A stretch of 6,482 bases of DNA from an uncultured Eubacteriales bacterium (GCA_905207385.1 CAJLLH010000073.1:1-6482); one strand, 5' to 3'. Shown: positions 1-5,584, counted from the stretch's first letter. Program-made: numbers and translations. Notes: generated by a model from the letters alone, not told the origin.

Positions 1-945
1 TGTGTAAAAGTTCTTAAGTTCGCGCCTCATATATTCGGGGCATAAAATTTCCGCGTCAGCTCCGAAGCGCAGAAAATACTGTATAATCTGTATGTGCGAA
101 CAATTGAAATACATTAAATTGCCTTCAATTCTGTCGGGGAGCGGGCGGTGCACATAAATGCTTTTCCATTTTTTCATTCCGCGCGGAGTAAGGCTGACGC
201 ATACTTCTTCTTCGTTTGTACCGTAATAAAATTGTGGTCCGTATTTAATCATTTTAAGGGCAACTTTCACCTGCTCATCGGTAATTTCGGCATCTGCTCC
301 TAATATTTTTACGCTTGTTATGCGCGAAAGTCTGAACGTGGTGCTTCCGCCGCGCATGCCTATAACGTATAAATGCATCTCTTCTTTAGAGCTGACTATT
401 TCGTATGGCGAAATTTCAAAACCCTTGTCGCGCATTGTTGTTATAAATACCTTCTTTTTTTCTGCAATCGCCCTTTTGATTGCCTCATATTGCGGCCTGA
501 ATATAATTGTTTCGCGCCTGTCCTGGGGGAGCGAGGCGTAGGAGGTTATCATTCCGCGGAAGTATTCCGAAAGGCTTCTTCCGTCAAGCAGATAATTTTC
601 GGTATATTCAATGGCGCTTTGCGAAAGGCTTGTTGGCTTAAGCGAAATAACGGCGTCAAGCCTTCTTTCACCGTCTTCGCGCGCGTACAACGTTTCGGTT
701 ATCTCAGCGCATAATTCTGCCGCTTTTTCATCGGATATTTCCGCGCAATCGTAGTGCGACCTTATTACGGCAGTAAGTCTGTTTCTTTCCCGCGCGAAAG
801 CTTCCCCGTAGTTTAATATAAGCTTTGTAAGCAAAGCGTTTCTGTTAATCGTTATGCCGTCGCGCTTAAAAAATTCAAAAGCTTCGGCATCTTTGTCTAA
901 AATGTCCGCAATTTTCTGCGGAAGGTATATTTTTATTTTGTCCAT
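1..945 (-). CDS. WYL-domain transcriptional regulator with RHH-like N-terminus (3' end outside window)
   Basis: A 315-codon reading frame runs from ATG at 945 to the window edge without a stop, so the C-terminus is cut, probably by few residues. Residues 1-50 (MDKIKIYLPQKIADIL..., then TINRNALLTKLILNY) have the strand-helix-helix pattern of a ribbon-helix-helix DNA-binding domain. Residues 51-150 are helical linker. Residues about 155-215 form a WYL domain: HLYVIG sits at the WYL position, so the name-giving W-Y-L triplet is not literal here, followed by the diagnostic FRLSRI (205-210). Residues 216-315 fit the WCX C-terminal extension. Proteins of this architecture are cytoplasmic regulators that bind DNA and probably sense nucleic-acid or nucleotide ligands through WYL; the ligand here is unknown. 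It is transcribed divergently from rtcB and may regulate it, itself, or neighbours beyond the window. No Shine-Dalgarno sequence precedes the ATG. Family call is secure; targets are inference. Confidence 0.88.
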   Translation of the reverse strand, partial: MDKIKIYLPQKIADILDKDAEAFEFFKRDGITINRNALLTKLILNYGEAFARERNRLTAVIRSHYDCAEISDEKAAELCAEITETLYAREDGERRLDAVISLKPTSLSQSAIEYTENYLLDGRSLSEYFRGMITSYASLPQDRRETIIFRPQYEAIKRAIAEKKKVFITTMRDKGFEISPYEIVSSKEEMHLYVIGMRGGSTTFRLSRITSVKILGADAEITDEQVKVALKMIKYGPQFYYGTNEEEVCVSLTPRGMKKWKSIYVHRPLPDRIEGNLMYFNCSHIQIIQYFLRFGADAEILCPEYMRRELKNFYT

Positions 946-951
946 GGCAAT

Positions 952-980
952 ATTATACCATAAAAAGGGGTCGTTTTCAA
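952..980 (-). promoter_or_regulatory. Sigma-A promoter of the WYL gene, apparently leaderless
   Basis: On the minus strand, TTGAAA (980-975), a 17-nt spacer and TATAAT (957-952) form an almost perfect housekeeping promoter. Only six bases (ATTGCC) separate the -10 box from the ATG at 945, so the predicted +1 falls on or next to the start codon. No ribosome-binding site can fit, which implies a leaderless mRNA. Confidence 0.8.
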
Positions 981-998
981 TAGTGTAATAAAACTATT
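979..998. promoter_or_regulatory. Candidate operator: inverted AATAGT/ACTATT at the WYL -35 box
   Basis: AATAGT (979-984) and ACTATT (993-998) form a 6-bp inverted repeat with an 8-nt spacer touching the -35 box of the WYL promoter. The longer form AATAGTGTAAT (979-989) recurs with one mismatch as AATAGTATAAT (1102-1112), covering the rtcB -10 box. This spacing would suit a regulator acting on both promoters, but the motif is AT-rich and could occur by chance. Confidence 0.3.
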
Positions 999-1083
999 TT
1001 ACCGCATTTTTAAGTTAAAAAAGACAATATTATTCTGATTATATTAAATATTAGGGGGTCTTAAAATTAAAATAAACTGCGCA

Positions 1084-1112
1084 TTTACAGCACTTAAATT
1101 GAATAGTATAAT
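1084..1112 (+). promoter_or_regulatory. Sigma-A promoter of rtcB
   Basis: TTTACA (1084-1089), a 17-nt spacer and TATAAT (1107-1112) give a strong predicted start near 1119 and a leader of about 50 nt before the ATG at 1169. It is divergent from the WYL promoter; the -10 boxes are about 150 bp apart. Confidence 0.7.
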
Positions 1113-1168
1113 TAAAATGCAACAAGCAAAACAGAAGTTGAATTAAAGGGATTAAAGAGGTGAAGGAT

Positions 1169-1993
1169 ATGAAGATTATAAAAGGTACATATAACACTGC
1201 AAAAATTTTTACTGACGTAATTGAGCCAAGCGCAGAAGAACAGGTTGCGGCTATGTGCAATTTTGCGCCCTTTGCCGATAGCAAAATACGCATCATGCCC
1301 GACGTTCACGCCGGCGCGGGGTGTACGATAGGCACTACCATGACGGTGGGGCGCGCTGTCGTGCCCGCTATGGTCGGCGTGGATATCGGGTGCGGAATGT
1401 TTCTTGCAGAGCTCAAAGAGCGCGAAATTAATTTTGCCGCGCTTGATAATTTCATACGCAATAACATCCCGTCGGGACTTAATGTGCGCAATTGCCCCCA
1501 TAGTATGGCTGAATTTACACGCATAGACCAACTTATTTGCCGCGATAAGGCTGACCTTGACCTGGCAAGGCGCAGCGTTGGCACGCTTGGAGGCGGAAAC
1601 CACTTCATTGAGGTGGACAGGGACGAAGACGGCAGACTTTATCTTGTAATTCACAGCGGCAGCAGGCATTTGGGCACGGAGGTCGCTAAGTACTATCAGG
1701 GACTTGCATATGCTTCTTTATGCGCCGAGCGCGAAGAAAAGATAAGGGAGGATGCCGCCTCGTTAGCCCTGAGCGGCAATACAGACAAAATACCTGCGGC
1801 TGTTGCCGCCGTCCGCGCCGAATACGATATCCCGCGCGATATGGCTTATCTTACAGGGAAAAATCTTGAAAACTATTTGCACGATATGTACATAGTTCAG
1901 GCATATGCGGGGGGTCAACCGAAGGGCGATTGCCGGAGATATAATGCGCGCTATGGGGCTTACCGTTGCCGACAGTTTTACAACCATTCATAA
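1169..1993 (+). CDS. rtcB: RtcB 5' fragment (metal-binding half) ending in a frameshifted tail
   Basis: Read literally, translation from ATG 1169 gives 274 residues. Residues 1-247 are normal RtcB, including Asp72, Cys75, His145 and His162. From the G run onward about 26 residues are out of frame and unrelated to the family before the stop at 1991-1993. This product lacks the guanylylated histidine, so it should not be an active ligase by itself. Confidence 0.75.
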   Translation: MKIIKGTYNTAKIFTDVIEPSAEEQVAAMCNFAPFADSKIRIMPDVHAGAGCTIGTTMTVGRAVVPAMVGVDIGCGMFLAELKEREINFAALDNFIRNNIPSGLNVRNCPHSMAEFTRIDQLICRDKADLDLARRSVGTLGGGNHFIEVDRDEDGRLYLVIHSGSRHLGTEVAKYYQGLAYASLCAEREEKIREDAASLALSGNTDKIPAAVAAVRAEYDIPRDMAYLTGKNLENYLHDMYIVQAYAGGQPKGDCRRYNARYGAYRCRQFYNHS

Positions 1994-2396
1994 CTATATA
2001 GATACCGAAAGCGGCATTTTAAGGAAGGGTGCAGTATCTGCCCGCTTTGGCGAAAGGTTGCTTATCCCCATCAATATGCGCGATGGTTCGCTTATCTGCC
2101 GCGGGCTTGGCAATCCCGACTGGAATTATTCCGCTCCTCACGGTGCGGGCAGAATTTTGAGCCGCGGCGAGGCTAAGGCAAAACTTACGGTGGAAGAATT
2201 CCGCGAGCAGATGCAGGGCATTTACACTACGTCTGTAGGTGCCGATACGCTGGACGAAAGTCCTATGGCATATAAAAGTCTTAAAGATATAGAGGGCAAT
2301 ATTACAGAGACGGCTGAAATTGTAAGGCGAATTGTGCCCGTGTATAACTTCAAGGCAAGCGGAGATGTTCGCCCGTGGAATAAAAAGAATGCGTAA
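1905..2396 (+). CDS. rtcB: RtcB 3' fragment (guanylylation half)
   Basis: The shifted frame carries the remaining RtcB sequence from GVNRRAIAGDIM to the C-terminus, including SAPHGAGR with the histidine that accepts GMP, and ends at TAA 2394-2396. An ATG at 1905 is in this frame but has no Shine-Dalgarno sequence, and it lies inside the conserved part of the upstream frame, so separate translation is unlikely. It is best read as the other half of one gene. Confidence 0.6.
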   Translation: MRGVNRRAIAGDIMRAMGLTVADSFTTIHNYIDTESGILRKGAVSARFGERLLIPINMRDGSLICRGLGNPDWNYSAPHGAGRILSRGEAKAKLTVEEFREQMQGIYTTSVGADTLDESPMAYKSLKDIEGNITETAEIVRRIVPVYNFKASGDVRPWNKKNA

Positions 2397-2398
2397 AT

Positions 2399-2436
2399 AA
2401 AGCGGCGCGCCTGCCGGACTGCAGGCGCGCCGCTTT
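2399..2436. terminator. Bidirectional terminator between rtcB and the DUF368 gene
   Basis: AAAGCGGCGCGCCTGC (2399-2414) and its exact complement (2421-2436) form a perfect 16-bp stem with the 6-nt loop CGGACT. It begins 3 nt after the rtcB stop and ends 5 nt before the DUF368 stop on the other strand. The T tracts are short (CTTT on plus, CTTTATTT on minus), but the stem is very stable and its placement between convergent genes supports the call. Confidence 0.85.
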
Positions 2437-2441
2437 AACTG

Positions 2442-3548
2442 TTACTTCTTTAATGGTAACGCTTTTTTTCGCTGAATTCTTACAAATACGTATGCAATCG
2501 CAACGCCGACAATAAAAAGCAGCGTGCCGAAAAGCAGGTCGGGCCCGAATCTTTCTCCGCCAGCCCATTTAAGATATTCCGCGTACATTTCGGGGTTGAA
2601 AAACATTGTAATTGCAGAACCGAGCGCAAGTCCCGCAACGGCGTGGAACGTCGCCGCGCGCCATTTTTTAAGCAAAAGACCTATAAGTTTGGCAAAGCAT
2701 AAAAGTCCCGCAACAAACCCCGCAATAAGGCAGGCGTAAACGGCAAAAATTTCGGGGTTGTTCTGCCAGTAAGTAAGGCTTACCGATTCAACTAGGGGCA
2801 CGTAGTGACCCGTCGTCATAAGCAGCGCCGTGGCGCTGAGCCCGGGTACAAGCTGAGTAAGCGCTACCGCAAAACCAAGAACAAAGTAAAGCAGATATTG
2901 CAACGCTTGAGGATTTTCAAGACTCTGACGTCCGCCGCCCGCAAATACCGCCGTAAGCGATATGGCTATAGGTATAAGCAGCCCCGCGATAAACAGAATT
3001 ATTCTCAGCGGAGTGTGCTTTTCACTTTTTATTTCGTCCGTTACTGAAGGGAATGCTCCCAGCATAAGACCGGCAAAAAGCGCGACTACCGCGAACATCA
3101 TTAAGTCCAGCAATGTTTTTACTACAAAGAATCCGAGAACAAATCCGACTACCGCGCCCGCCGCAATCGGCAGCAGAAAAATTAAACAGCTTTTGAAATT
3201 GCGGAAAATATTGCCTATGGCATACAGAAGCTTTTCGTAAAGCTTCATAATTATTGCCACAGCCGAACCGCTTACTCCTGGTATTATTACTGCAAGTCCG
3301 ATAAAAAGCCCCAACACTCCGCCCATAGCGGCGTCTTTCGGGCTTTTGTATTTTAGGTCAGCGCTGCCAAAATTGTCGTTTGCGGCTTTTGCGTTTTCAG
3401 CAGCTCCCATATCAGAAGTTTCGCTGACGGAAACTGAACTTGGCAATGAATTTGCCTCGGCAATATTTGTCTTTTTACTGCCTGCAGTTTCGTCAGTCGC
3501 GCAATCGTCGTCTTTGCGTGTATTTTTATCGCTCTCTTCAAATTCCAT
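2442..3548 (-). CDS. DUF368 / PopT-family polyprenyl-phosphate translocase
   Basis: A 368-residue integral membrane protein of the DUF368 family, to which PopT proteins belong. PopT proteins return undecaprenyl phosphate, the lipid carrier for peptidoglycan and other envelope polymers, to the cytoplasmic face of the membrane. The two-fold internal repeat typical of the family is visible: GLAVIIPGVSGSAVAII with LYEKLL (84-108) and TQLVPGLSATALL with GHY (231-249). Hydrophobic segments lie at about 75-100, 119-143, 147-165, 181-204, 216-240, 266-292, 301-317 and 336-356, and the C-terminus is basic (RIQRKKALPLKK). Residues 1-70 are an unusual polar, acidic, Ser/Thr/Asp/Asn-rich tail predicted to be disordered and cytoplasmic; the usual family start would be near residue 70. 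ATG 3548 has a weak site (GGTGA, 4 nt spacing), and an internal start at Met47 or Met75 is possible. It is a single gene with its own promoter, bounded by the terminator at 2399-2436. Transport activity is inferred from the family. Confidence 0.9.
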   Translation of the reverse strand: MEFEESDKNTRKDDDCATDETAGSKKTNIAEANSLPSSVSVSETSDMGAAENAKAANDNFGSADLKYKSPKDAAMGGVLGLFIGLAVIIPGVSGSAVAIIMKLYEKLLYAIGNIFRNFKSCLIFLLPIAAGAVVGFVLGFFVVKTLLDLMMFAVVALFAGLMLGAFPSVTDEIKSEKHTPLRIILFIAGLLIPIAISLTAVFAGGGRQSLENPQALQYLLYFVLGFAVALTQLVPGLSATALLMTTGHYVPLVESVSLTYWQNNPEIFAVYACLIAGFVAGLLCFAKLIGLLLKKWRAATFHAVAGLALGSAITMFFNPEMYAEYLKWAGGERFGPDLLFGTLLFIVGVAIAYVFVRIQRKKALPLKK

Positions 3549-3583
3549 TCAATCACCGTAGCCGTGCGGCTTTATAACTAATG

Positions 3584-3595
3584 TGCGTATGCGCA
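3584..3595. repeat. Palindrome TGCG-TATG-CGCA in the DUF368 leader
   Basis: A 4+4 inverted repeat around TATG, located in the predicted 5' leader of the DUF368 transcript. A related palindrome with the same CGTATGCG core lies at 3714-3725. It is a possible operator, with no regulator identified. Confidence 0.3.
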
Positions 3596-3624
3596 TTTGC
3601 ATATGTTTATATATGAACACAAAA

Positions 3625-3654
3625 ATTTTAGCATATAAGCAATGCGGCTGTCAA
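3625..3654 (-). promoter_or_regulatory. Promoter of the DUF368/PopT gene
   Basis: On the minus strand TTGACA (3654-3649), an 18-nt spacer and TAAAAT (3630-3625) preceded by TGC make an extended -10 promoter. The predicted start near 3618 gives a leader of about 70 nt before the ATG at 3548. Confidence 0.75.
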
Positions 3655-3713
3655 CGTTTAACCGCTTTAATAATTTTACGCGGGCAAACGCGGCTTTATA
3701 CCTGGCTGAAATT

Positions 3714-3725
3714 GCCGTATGCGGC
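3714..3725. repeat. Palindrome GCCG-TATG-CGGC upstream of the B12 operon promoter
   Basis: A 4+4 inverted repeat sharing the 8-mer CGTATGCG with 3584-3595. It ends 7 nt before the -35 box at 3733. The pair brackets the two divergent promoters, so a shared regulator is conceivable; this is inference from position only. Confidence 0.3.
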
Positions 3726-3732
3726 GTTTCGC

Positions 3733-3761
3733 TTGACAAAAGTTAACTTAATTTATAAAAT
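3733..3761 (+). promoter_or_regulatory. Sigma-A promoter of the cobalamin operon
   Basis: TTGACA (3733-3738), exactly 17 nt, then TAAAAT (3756-3761). The predicted start is near 3768, about 16 nt before the riboswitch closing stem. Initiation should be strong and constitutive, leaving control to the riboswitch. Confidence 0.85.
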
Positions 3762-3783
3762 AATACAAAACTCAATGGCGCAT

Positions 3784-3941
3784 GCAGGCACGCCCCGATA
3801 AGATAAGGGCGTTTAATAGGGAAGTCTGGGCCAATTGCCCCGCAGCCCCCGCTGCCGTTTCAGCGGCGCACGCTTTTCACTGCTTTGAAGTGGGAAGGGA
3901 AGCGCGCATAAAACCGCTGTTGTAAGCCGGAAGACCTGCCG
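3784..3941 (+). promoter_or_regulatory. Cobalamin (B12) riboswitch aptamer
   Basis: Cobalamin riboswitches bind a B12 form in the nascent leader and shut down downstream B12 genes. Conserved blocks appear in the expected order: AGGGAAG (3818-3824), GCAGCCCCCGC followed by TGCCGT (3842-3858), and the B12 box AAGCCGGAAGACCTGCCG (3924-3941), which fits the published consensus at nearly every position. Helices visible by eye include a closing stem GCAGG/CCTGC (3784-3788 with 3935-3939), ACGCCC/GGGCGT (3790-3795 with 3807-3812), GGGC/GCCC (3828-3831 with 3837-3840) and CCGCTG/CAGCGG (3849-3854 with 3861-3866). It sits directly downstream of a promoter and upstream of a corrinoid-type lipoprotein and an ECF S subunit. 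I cannot tell whether it prefers adenosyl- or aquo/methyl-cobalamin. Confidence 0.92.
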
Positions 3942-4107
3942 CTTGCGCTTTTTGTTTTGCGTTTCCGAGGGGATGCGGAAAGGCATACACTATTTATCCG
4001 CAACATAATCCGTTGCGGCGGTTTTGCTATCTTTTATTGCCTGAGGCATTATGTTTTTGCATACCCGCTGTTGTAATCAGATTTTTGCGTTTTGCGGATG
4101 TTTGGGT
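3942..4107 (+). promoter_or_regulatory. Riboswitch expression platform with hairpins and a 12-nt copy of aptamer sequence
   Basis: This stretch between aptamer and terminator has no gene. It contains a TTTCC/GGAAA hairpin (about 3962-3981), a perfect 7-bp hairpin CCGCAAC/GTTGCGG with loop ATAATCC (3998-4018), a small TGCC/GGCA hairpin near 4040, and CCGCTGTTGTAA (4065-4076), an exact copy of aptamer bases 3914-3925. Copies of an aptamer strand in the platform are a common way for alternative pairings to compete, so this region probably holds the antiterminator; which strands exchange is not resolved. Confidence 0.55.
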
Positions 4108-4148
4108 GCGCCTTTTATCCTTTCAGATTGGATAACGGCGCTTTTTTT
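4108..4148 (+). terminator. Intrinsic terminator of the cobalamin riboswitch
   Basis: GCGCC-TT-TTATCC (4108-4120) pairs with GGATAA-C-GGCGC (4130-4141): 11 base pairs with a small internal loop and a 9-nt apical loop, followed by seven T (4142-4148). It lies about 100 nt before the lipoprotein start, as expected for a transcriptional OFF switch. GTGCGCC (4106-4112) on its 5' arm is exactly complementary to GGCGCAC (3865-3871) in the aptamer, a possible alternative pairing. Confidence 0.85.
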
Positions 4149-4251
4149 ATTTACAAAAAATAGTTTAGTAAATTCAATATAACAAGTTATATATGCATAA
4201 ATAAGTGATTTTGTAAAGTTAAATTTGCATTAAATAAAAGGAGAACATATT

Positions 4252-4707
4252 ATGACAAAGAAAATTTTAATTTCGGCATGCGCAATTTCTGTGATTGCTG
4301 CAATTGCGGGGCTTTCGGCATGCACTTCAGGTACGGCGGAAAAGTACACGTTGGTAGAAAACACTGACGAGCTTGTTATGTTTATTGCGCCCGAGGTTTC
4401 TTCCGATATGTCTGTAAAAGATTATTTCGACGGACTTGTTGAAGAGGGACTTATAACTTACACTATTGCCGACGGTATGGTTACATCAATTAACGGCAAG
4501 GAAAACGTTTCCGGTACCAATTCCGGCGACTACTGGATGTTCTATGCCGACCTTACTGAGCTTGACGGAGTAACTTACGCCAATGCCGAATGGGGCACTT
4601 ACGAGTATGAAGGTAAAACTCTGGCAAGCTGCGTTTACGGCGTGGAAGAGATGCCCGTAGTAGAAGGCTATACATACGCCGCCGTTTATCAGCATACCAG
4701 CTGGTAA
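4252..4707 (+). CDS. DUF4430-type (transcobalamin C-terminal-like) lipoprotein, probable corrinoid-binding protein
   Basis: A 151-residue secreted lipoprotein. Residues 1-23 are a lipoprotein signal peptide (MTKK, hydrophobic core) with the lipobox LSAC, Cys24 being the lipidated residue, so the mature protein is anchored to the outer face of the membrane. Residues about 52-151 resemble the DUF4430 / transcobalamin C-terminal-like domain: a helix with SVKDYFDGLVEEGL, then the hallmark SINGKENVSG (79-88) and DYWMFYADL (93-101), and a C-terminal strand ending YAAVYQHTSW. In animal transcobalamin and intrinsic factor the related domain covers one face of B12. The start is fixed by AAAAGGAG (4236-4243), 8 nt upstream. 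It is the first gene after the cobalamin riboswitch and 97 nt ahead of the ECF S gene, so it probably captures a corrinoid for that transporter. Binding is inference; the domain fold call is from pattern recognition. The stop codon overlaps the perfect palindrome TACCAGCTGGTA (4695-4706). Confidence 0.82.
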   Translation: MTKKILISACAISVIAAIAGLSACTSGTAEKYTLVENTDELVMFIAPEVSSDMSVKDYFDGLVEEGLITYTIADGMVTSINGKENVSGTNSGDYWMFYADLTELDGVTYANAEWGTYEYEGKTLASCVYGVEEMPVVEGYTYAAVYQHTSW

Positions 4708-4804
4708 TCAGTTTAAATCAAGCATATAAAACTTTGGCTTTTTAAAGTCAACTGTACGTTTGCGTTGTGCAGAATTTTAAGCAAGAAGGCGGGAGGTGTG
4801 CCGC

Positions 4805-5584
4805 GTGAAAAAAATCGAATACAACCGCGGCAGAATTTCGCCCGCAAAAGAAATTGCGGCGGTTGCCGTTATGTGCGCGCTCCTTATAGGCGGGCAGCTT
4901 GCTTTGTCGTTCGTGTCCGGGGTGGAAGTGGTAACCGTGCTTTTATTAAGCTTTTCCTTCACCTACGGCAGGCGCGCGGGGGCGCTTACTGCAATTTCGT
5001 TTTCACTGCTGAGGTGTTTTATTGCGGGCTTTGTGCCCAACGTGATAGTGCTTTACCTTATTTATTACACGGTTTTTGCTCTCACTTTCGGCGCTTTGGG
5101 AAGCGTTAAAAGGGAGGTTTACGAAAATTTTCCCGTCTGGGCGGCGGTGATAGTAAATTTTGTTATTGCCTTGCTTGCAATAGGCTGCGGACTGTGCGCC
5201 GCTACCAATTTTTTAAAAATTTCGCGCCTTTCGGTTGTAATAGTAAAAACTTTGCTGTGGATAATTTTCGGGCTTTCCTGCGCTATGCTCGTTGTGTTCA
5301 ATACTGTGTTTGTTATGCAGAAGCGCGGAAAGCTTAAAAGCAAAAGCACGCTGATAGTAGTGGTGGTAACGTCGGCGGCGGCAATTTTTACGGTATGCTT
5401 TACACTTTTAGACGACTTTATCACCCCGCTTTTTATGGGTTGGGGACTGTTTTCCGAAAGTGCTGCGGCTTACTTTTTTGCCTCATTCCTTGCCCTAGCA
5501 CCGCAGACGGTATGCACAATTGTGTCGGTTTCTACGCTTTTTCTGCCCCTCAATGCAATATTCGGCAAAACTATAAGCAAATAA
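4805..5584 (+). CDS. ECF transporter S component, probable cobalamin/corrinoid specificity
   Basis: A 259-residue hydrophobic protein resembling the substrate-binding S subunit of energy-coupling-factor vitamin importers. Residues 14-30 (AKEIAAVAVMCALLIGG) carry the helix-1 AxxxA pattern (Ala21, Ala25) by which S subunits contact EcfT, followed by GVEVVTVLLL (39-48) and a YLIYY stretch (84-88) characteristic of this group. Hydrophobic segments lie at about 16-37, 41-55, 58-76, 79-98, 110-135, 146-170, 181-204 and 219-249; six is usual, so some of these are re-entrant or mis-split. The start is GTG 4805, with GGGAGGTG (4791-4798) 6 nt upstream; the in-frame GTG at 4796 lies inside that site. 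No EcfA or EcfT is encoded nearby, which fits group II systems sharing one module. The riboswitch and the preceding transcobalamin-like lipoprotein, with no terminator between, point to B12 or a precursor as substrate (CbrT-like role); a different substrate cannot be excluded. Confidence 0.85.
   Translation: MKKIEYNRGRISPAKEIAAVAVMCALLIGGQLALSFVSGVEVVTVLLLSFSFTYGRRAGALTAISFSLLRCFIAGFVPNVIVLYLIYYTVFALTFGALGSVKREVYENFPVWAAVIVNFVIALLAIGCGLCAATNFLKISRLSVVIVKTLLWIIFGLSCAMLVVFNTVFVMQKRGKLKSKSTLIVVVVTSAAAIFTVCFTLLDDFITPLFMGWGLFSESAAAYFFASFLALAPQTVCTIVSVSTLFLPLNAIFGKTISK

Larger units (their letters stand above)
1169..2396 (+). pseudogene. rtcB: RtcB-family RNA ligase, reading frame broken by one extra G
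   Basis: RtcB joins RNA 2',3'-cyclic phosphate or 3'-phosphate ends to 5'-OH ends using GTP and Mn2+, in RNA repair and tRNA splicing. The reading frame opens well but is interrupted in a run of six G (1909-1914). Deleting one G gives GCG GGG GTC and a continuous 408-residue protein, the same length as E. coli RtcB. Visible in the repaired protein: PDVHAGAG (44-51), GVDIGCGM with metal ligands Asp72 and Cys75, GGGNHFIEV with His145, HSGSR with His162, NRR (about 250), PHGAGR with the guanylate-accepting His324, and the C-terminal VYNFKAS. I choose ATG 1169 because AGAGGTG (1156-1162) lies 6 nt upstream; a GTG at 1160 is in frame but overlaps that site. No archease or RtcA is nearby. Whether the shift is a real mutation, an assembly error or recoding cannot be told from sequence. 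Everything else in the gene looks intact, so the break is recent or artefactual. Confidence 0.9.

Noticed and set aside
320..714. Plus-strand open frames within 320-714
   Set aside because: They overlap the continuous minus-strand WYL gene, which has clear domain motifs; their translations look like reverse-frame noise.
1160..1162. GTG 1160 as the rtcB start
   Set aside because: It overlaps the AGAGGTG ribosome-binding site that is correctly spaced for ATG 1169, and RtcB homologues begin near MKIIKGTYNT.
1112..1669. 185-codon open frame on the minus strand opposite rtcB
   Set aside because: It lies wholly antisense to well-conserved RtcB sequence, has no ribosome-binding site and shows no recognisable domain; it is a shadow frame.
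3583..3801. 72-codon plus-strand open frame in the PopT/B12 intergenic region
   Set aside because: No ribosome-binding site; it runs through both promoters and into the riboswitch, so it is not a gene.
4060..4100. A second, tandem cobalamin aptamer around the repeated CCGCTGTTGTAA
   Set aside because: No second GCAGCCCCCGC block or B12 box follows; only 12 nt are duplicated.
4731..4748. ACTTT/AAAGT hairpin between the lipoprotein and ECF S genes as a terminator
   Set aside because: Only five AT-rich base pairs and no T tract after the stem; the two genes are more likely co-transcribed.
4796..4798. GTG 4796 as the ECF S start
   Set aside because: It is part of the GGGAGGTG Shine-Dalgarno site serving GTG 4805.
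4795..5109. Plus-strand 114-codon frame overlapping the start of the ECF S gene
   Set aside because: It is an out-of-frame shadow of a hydrophobic gene with a well-supported start and family pattern.
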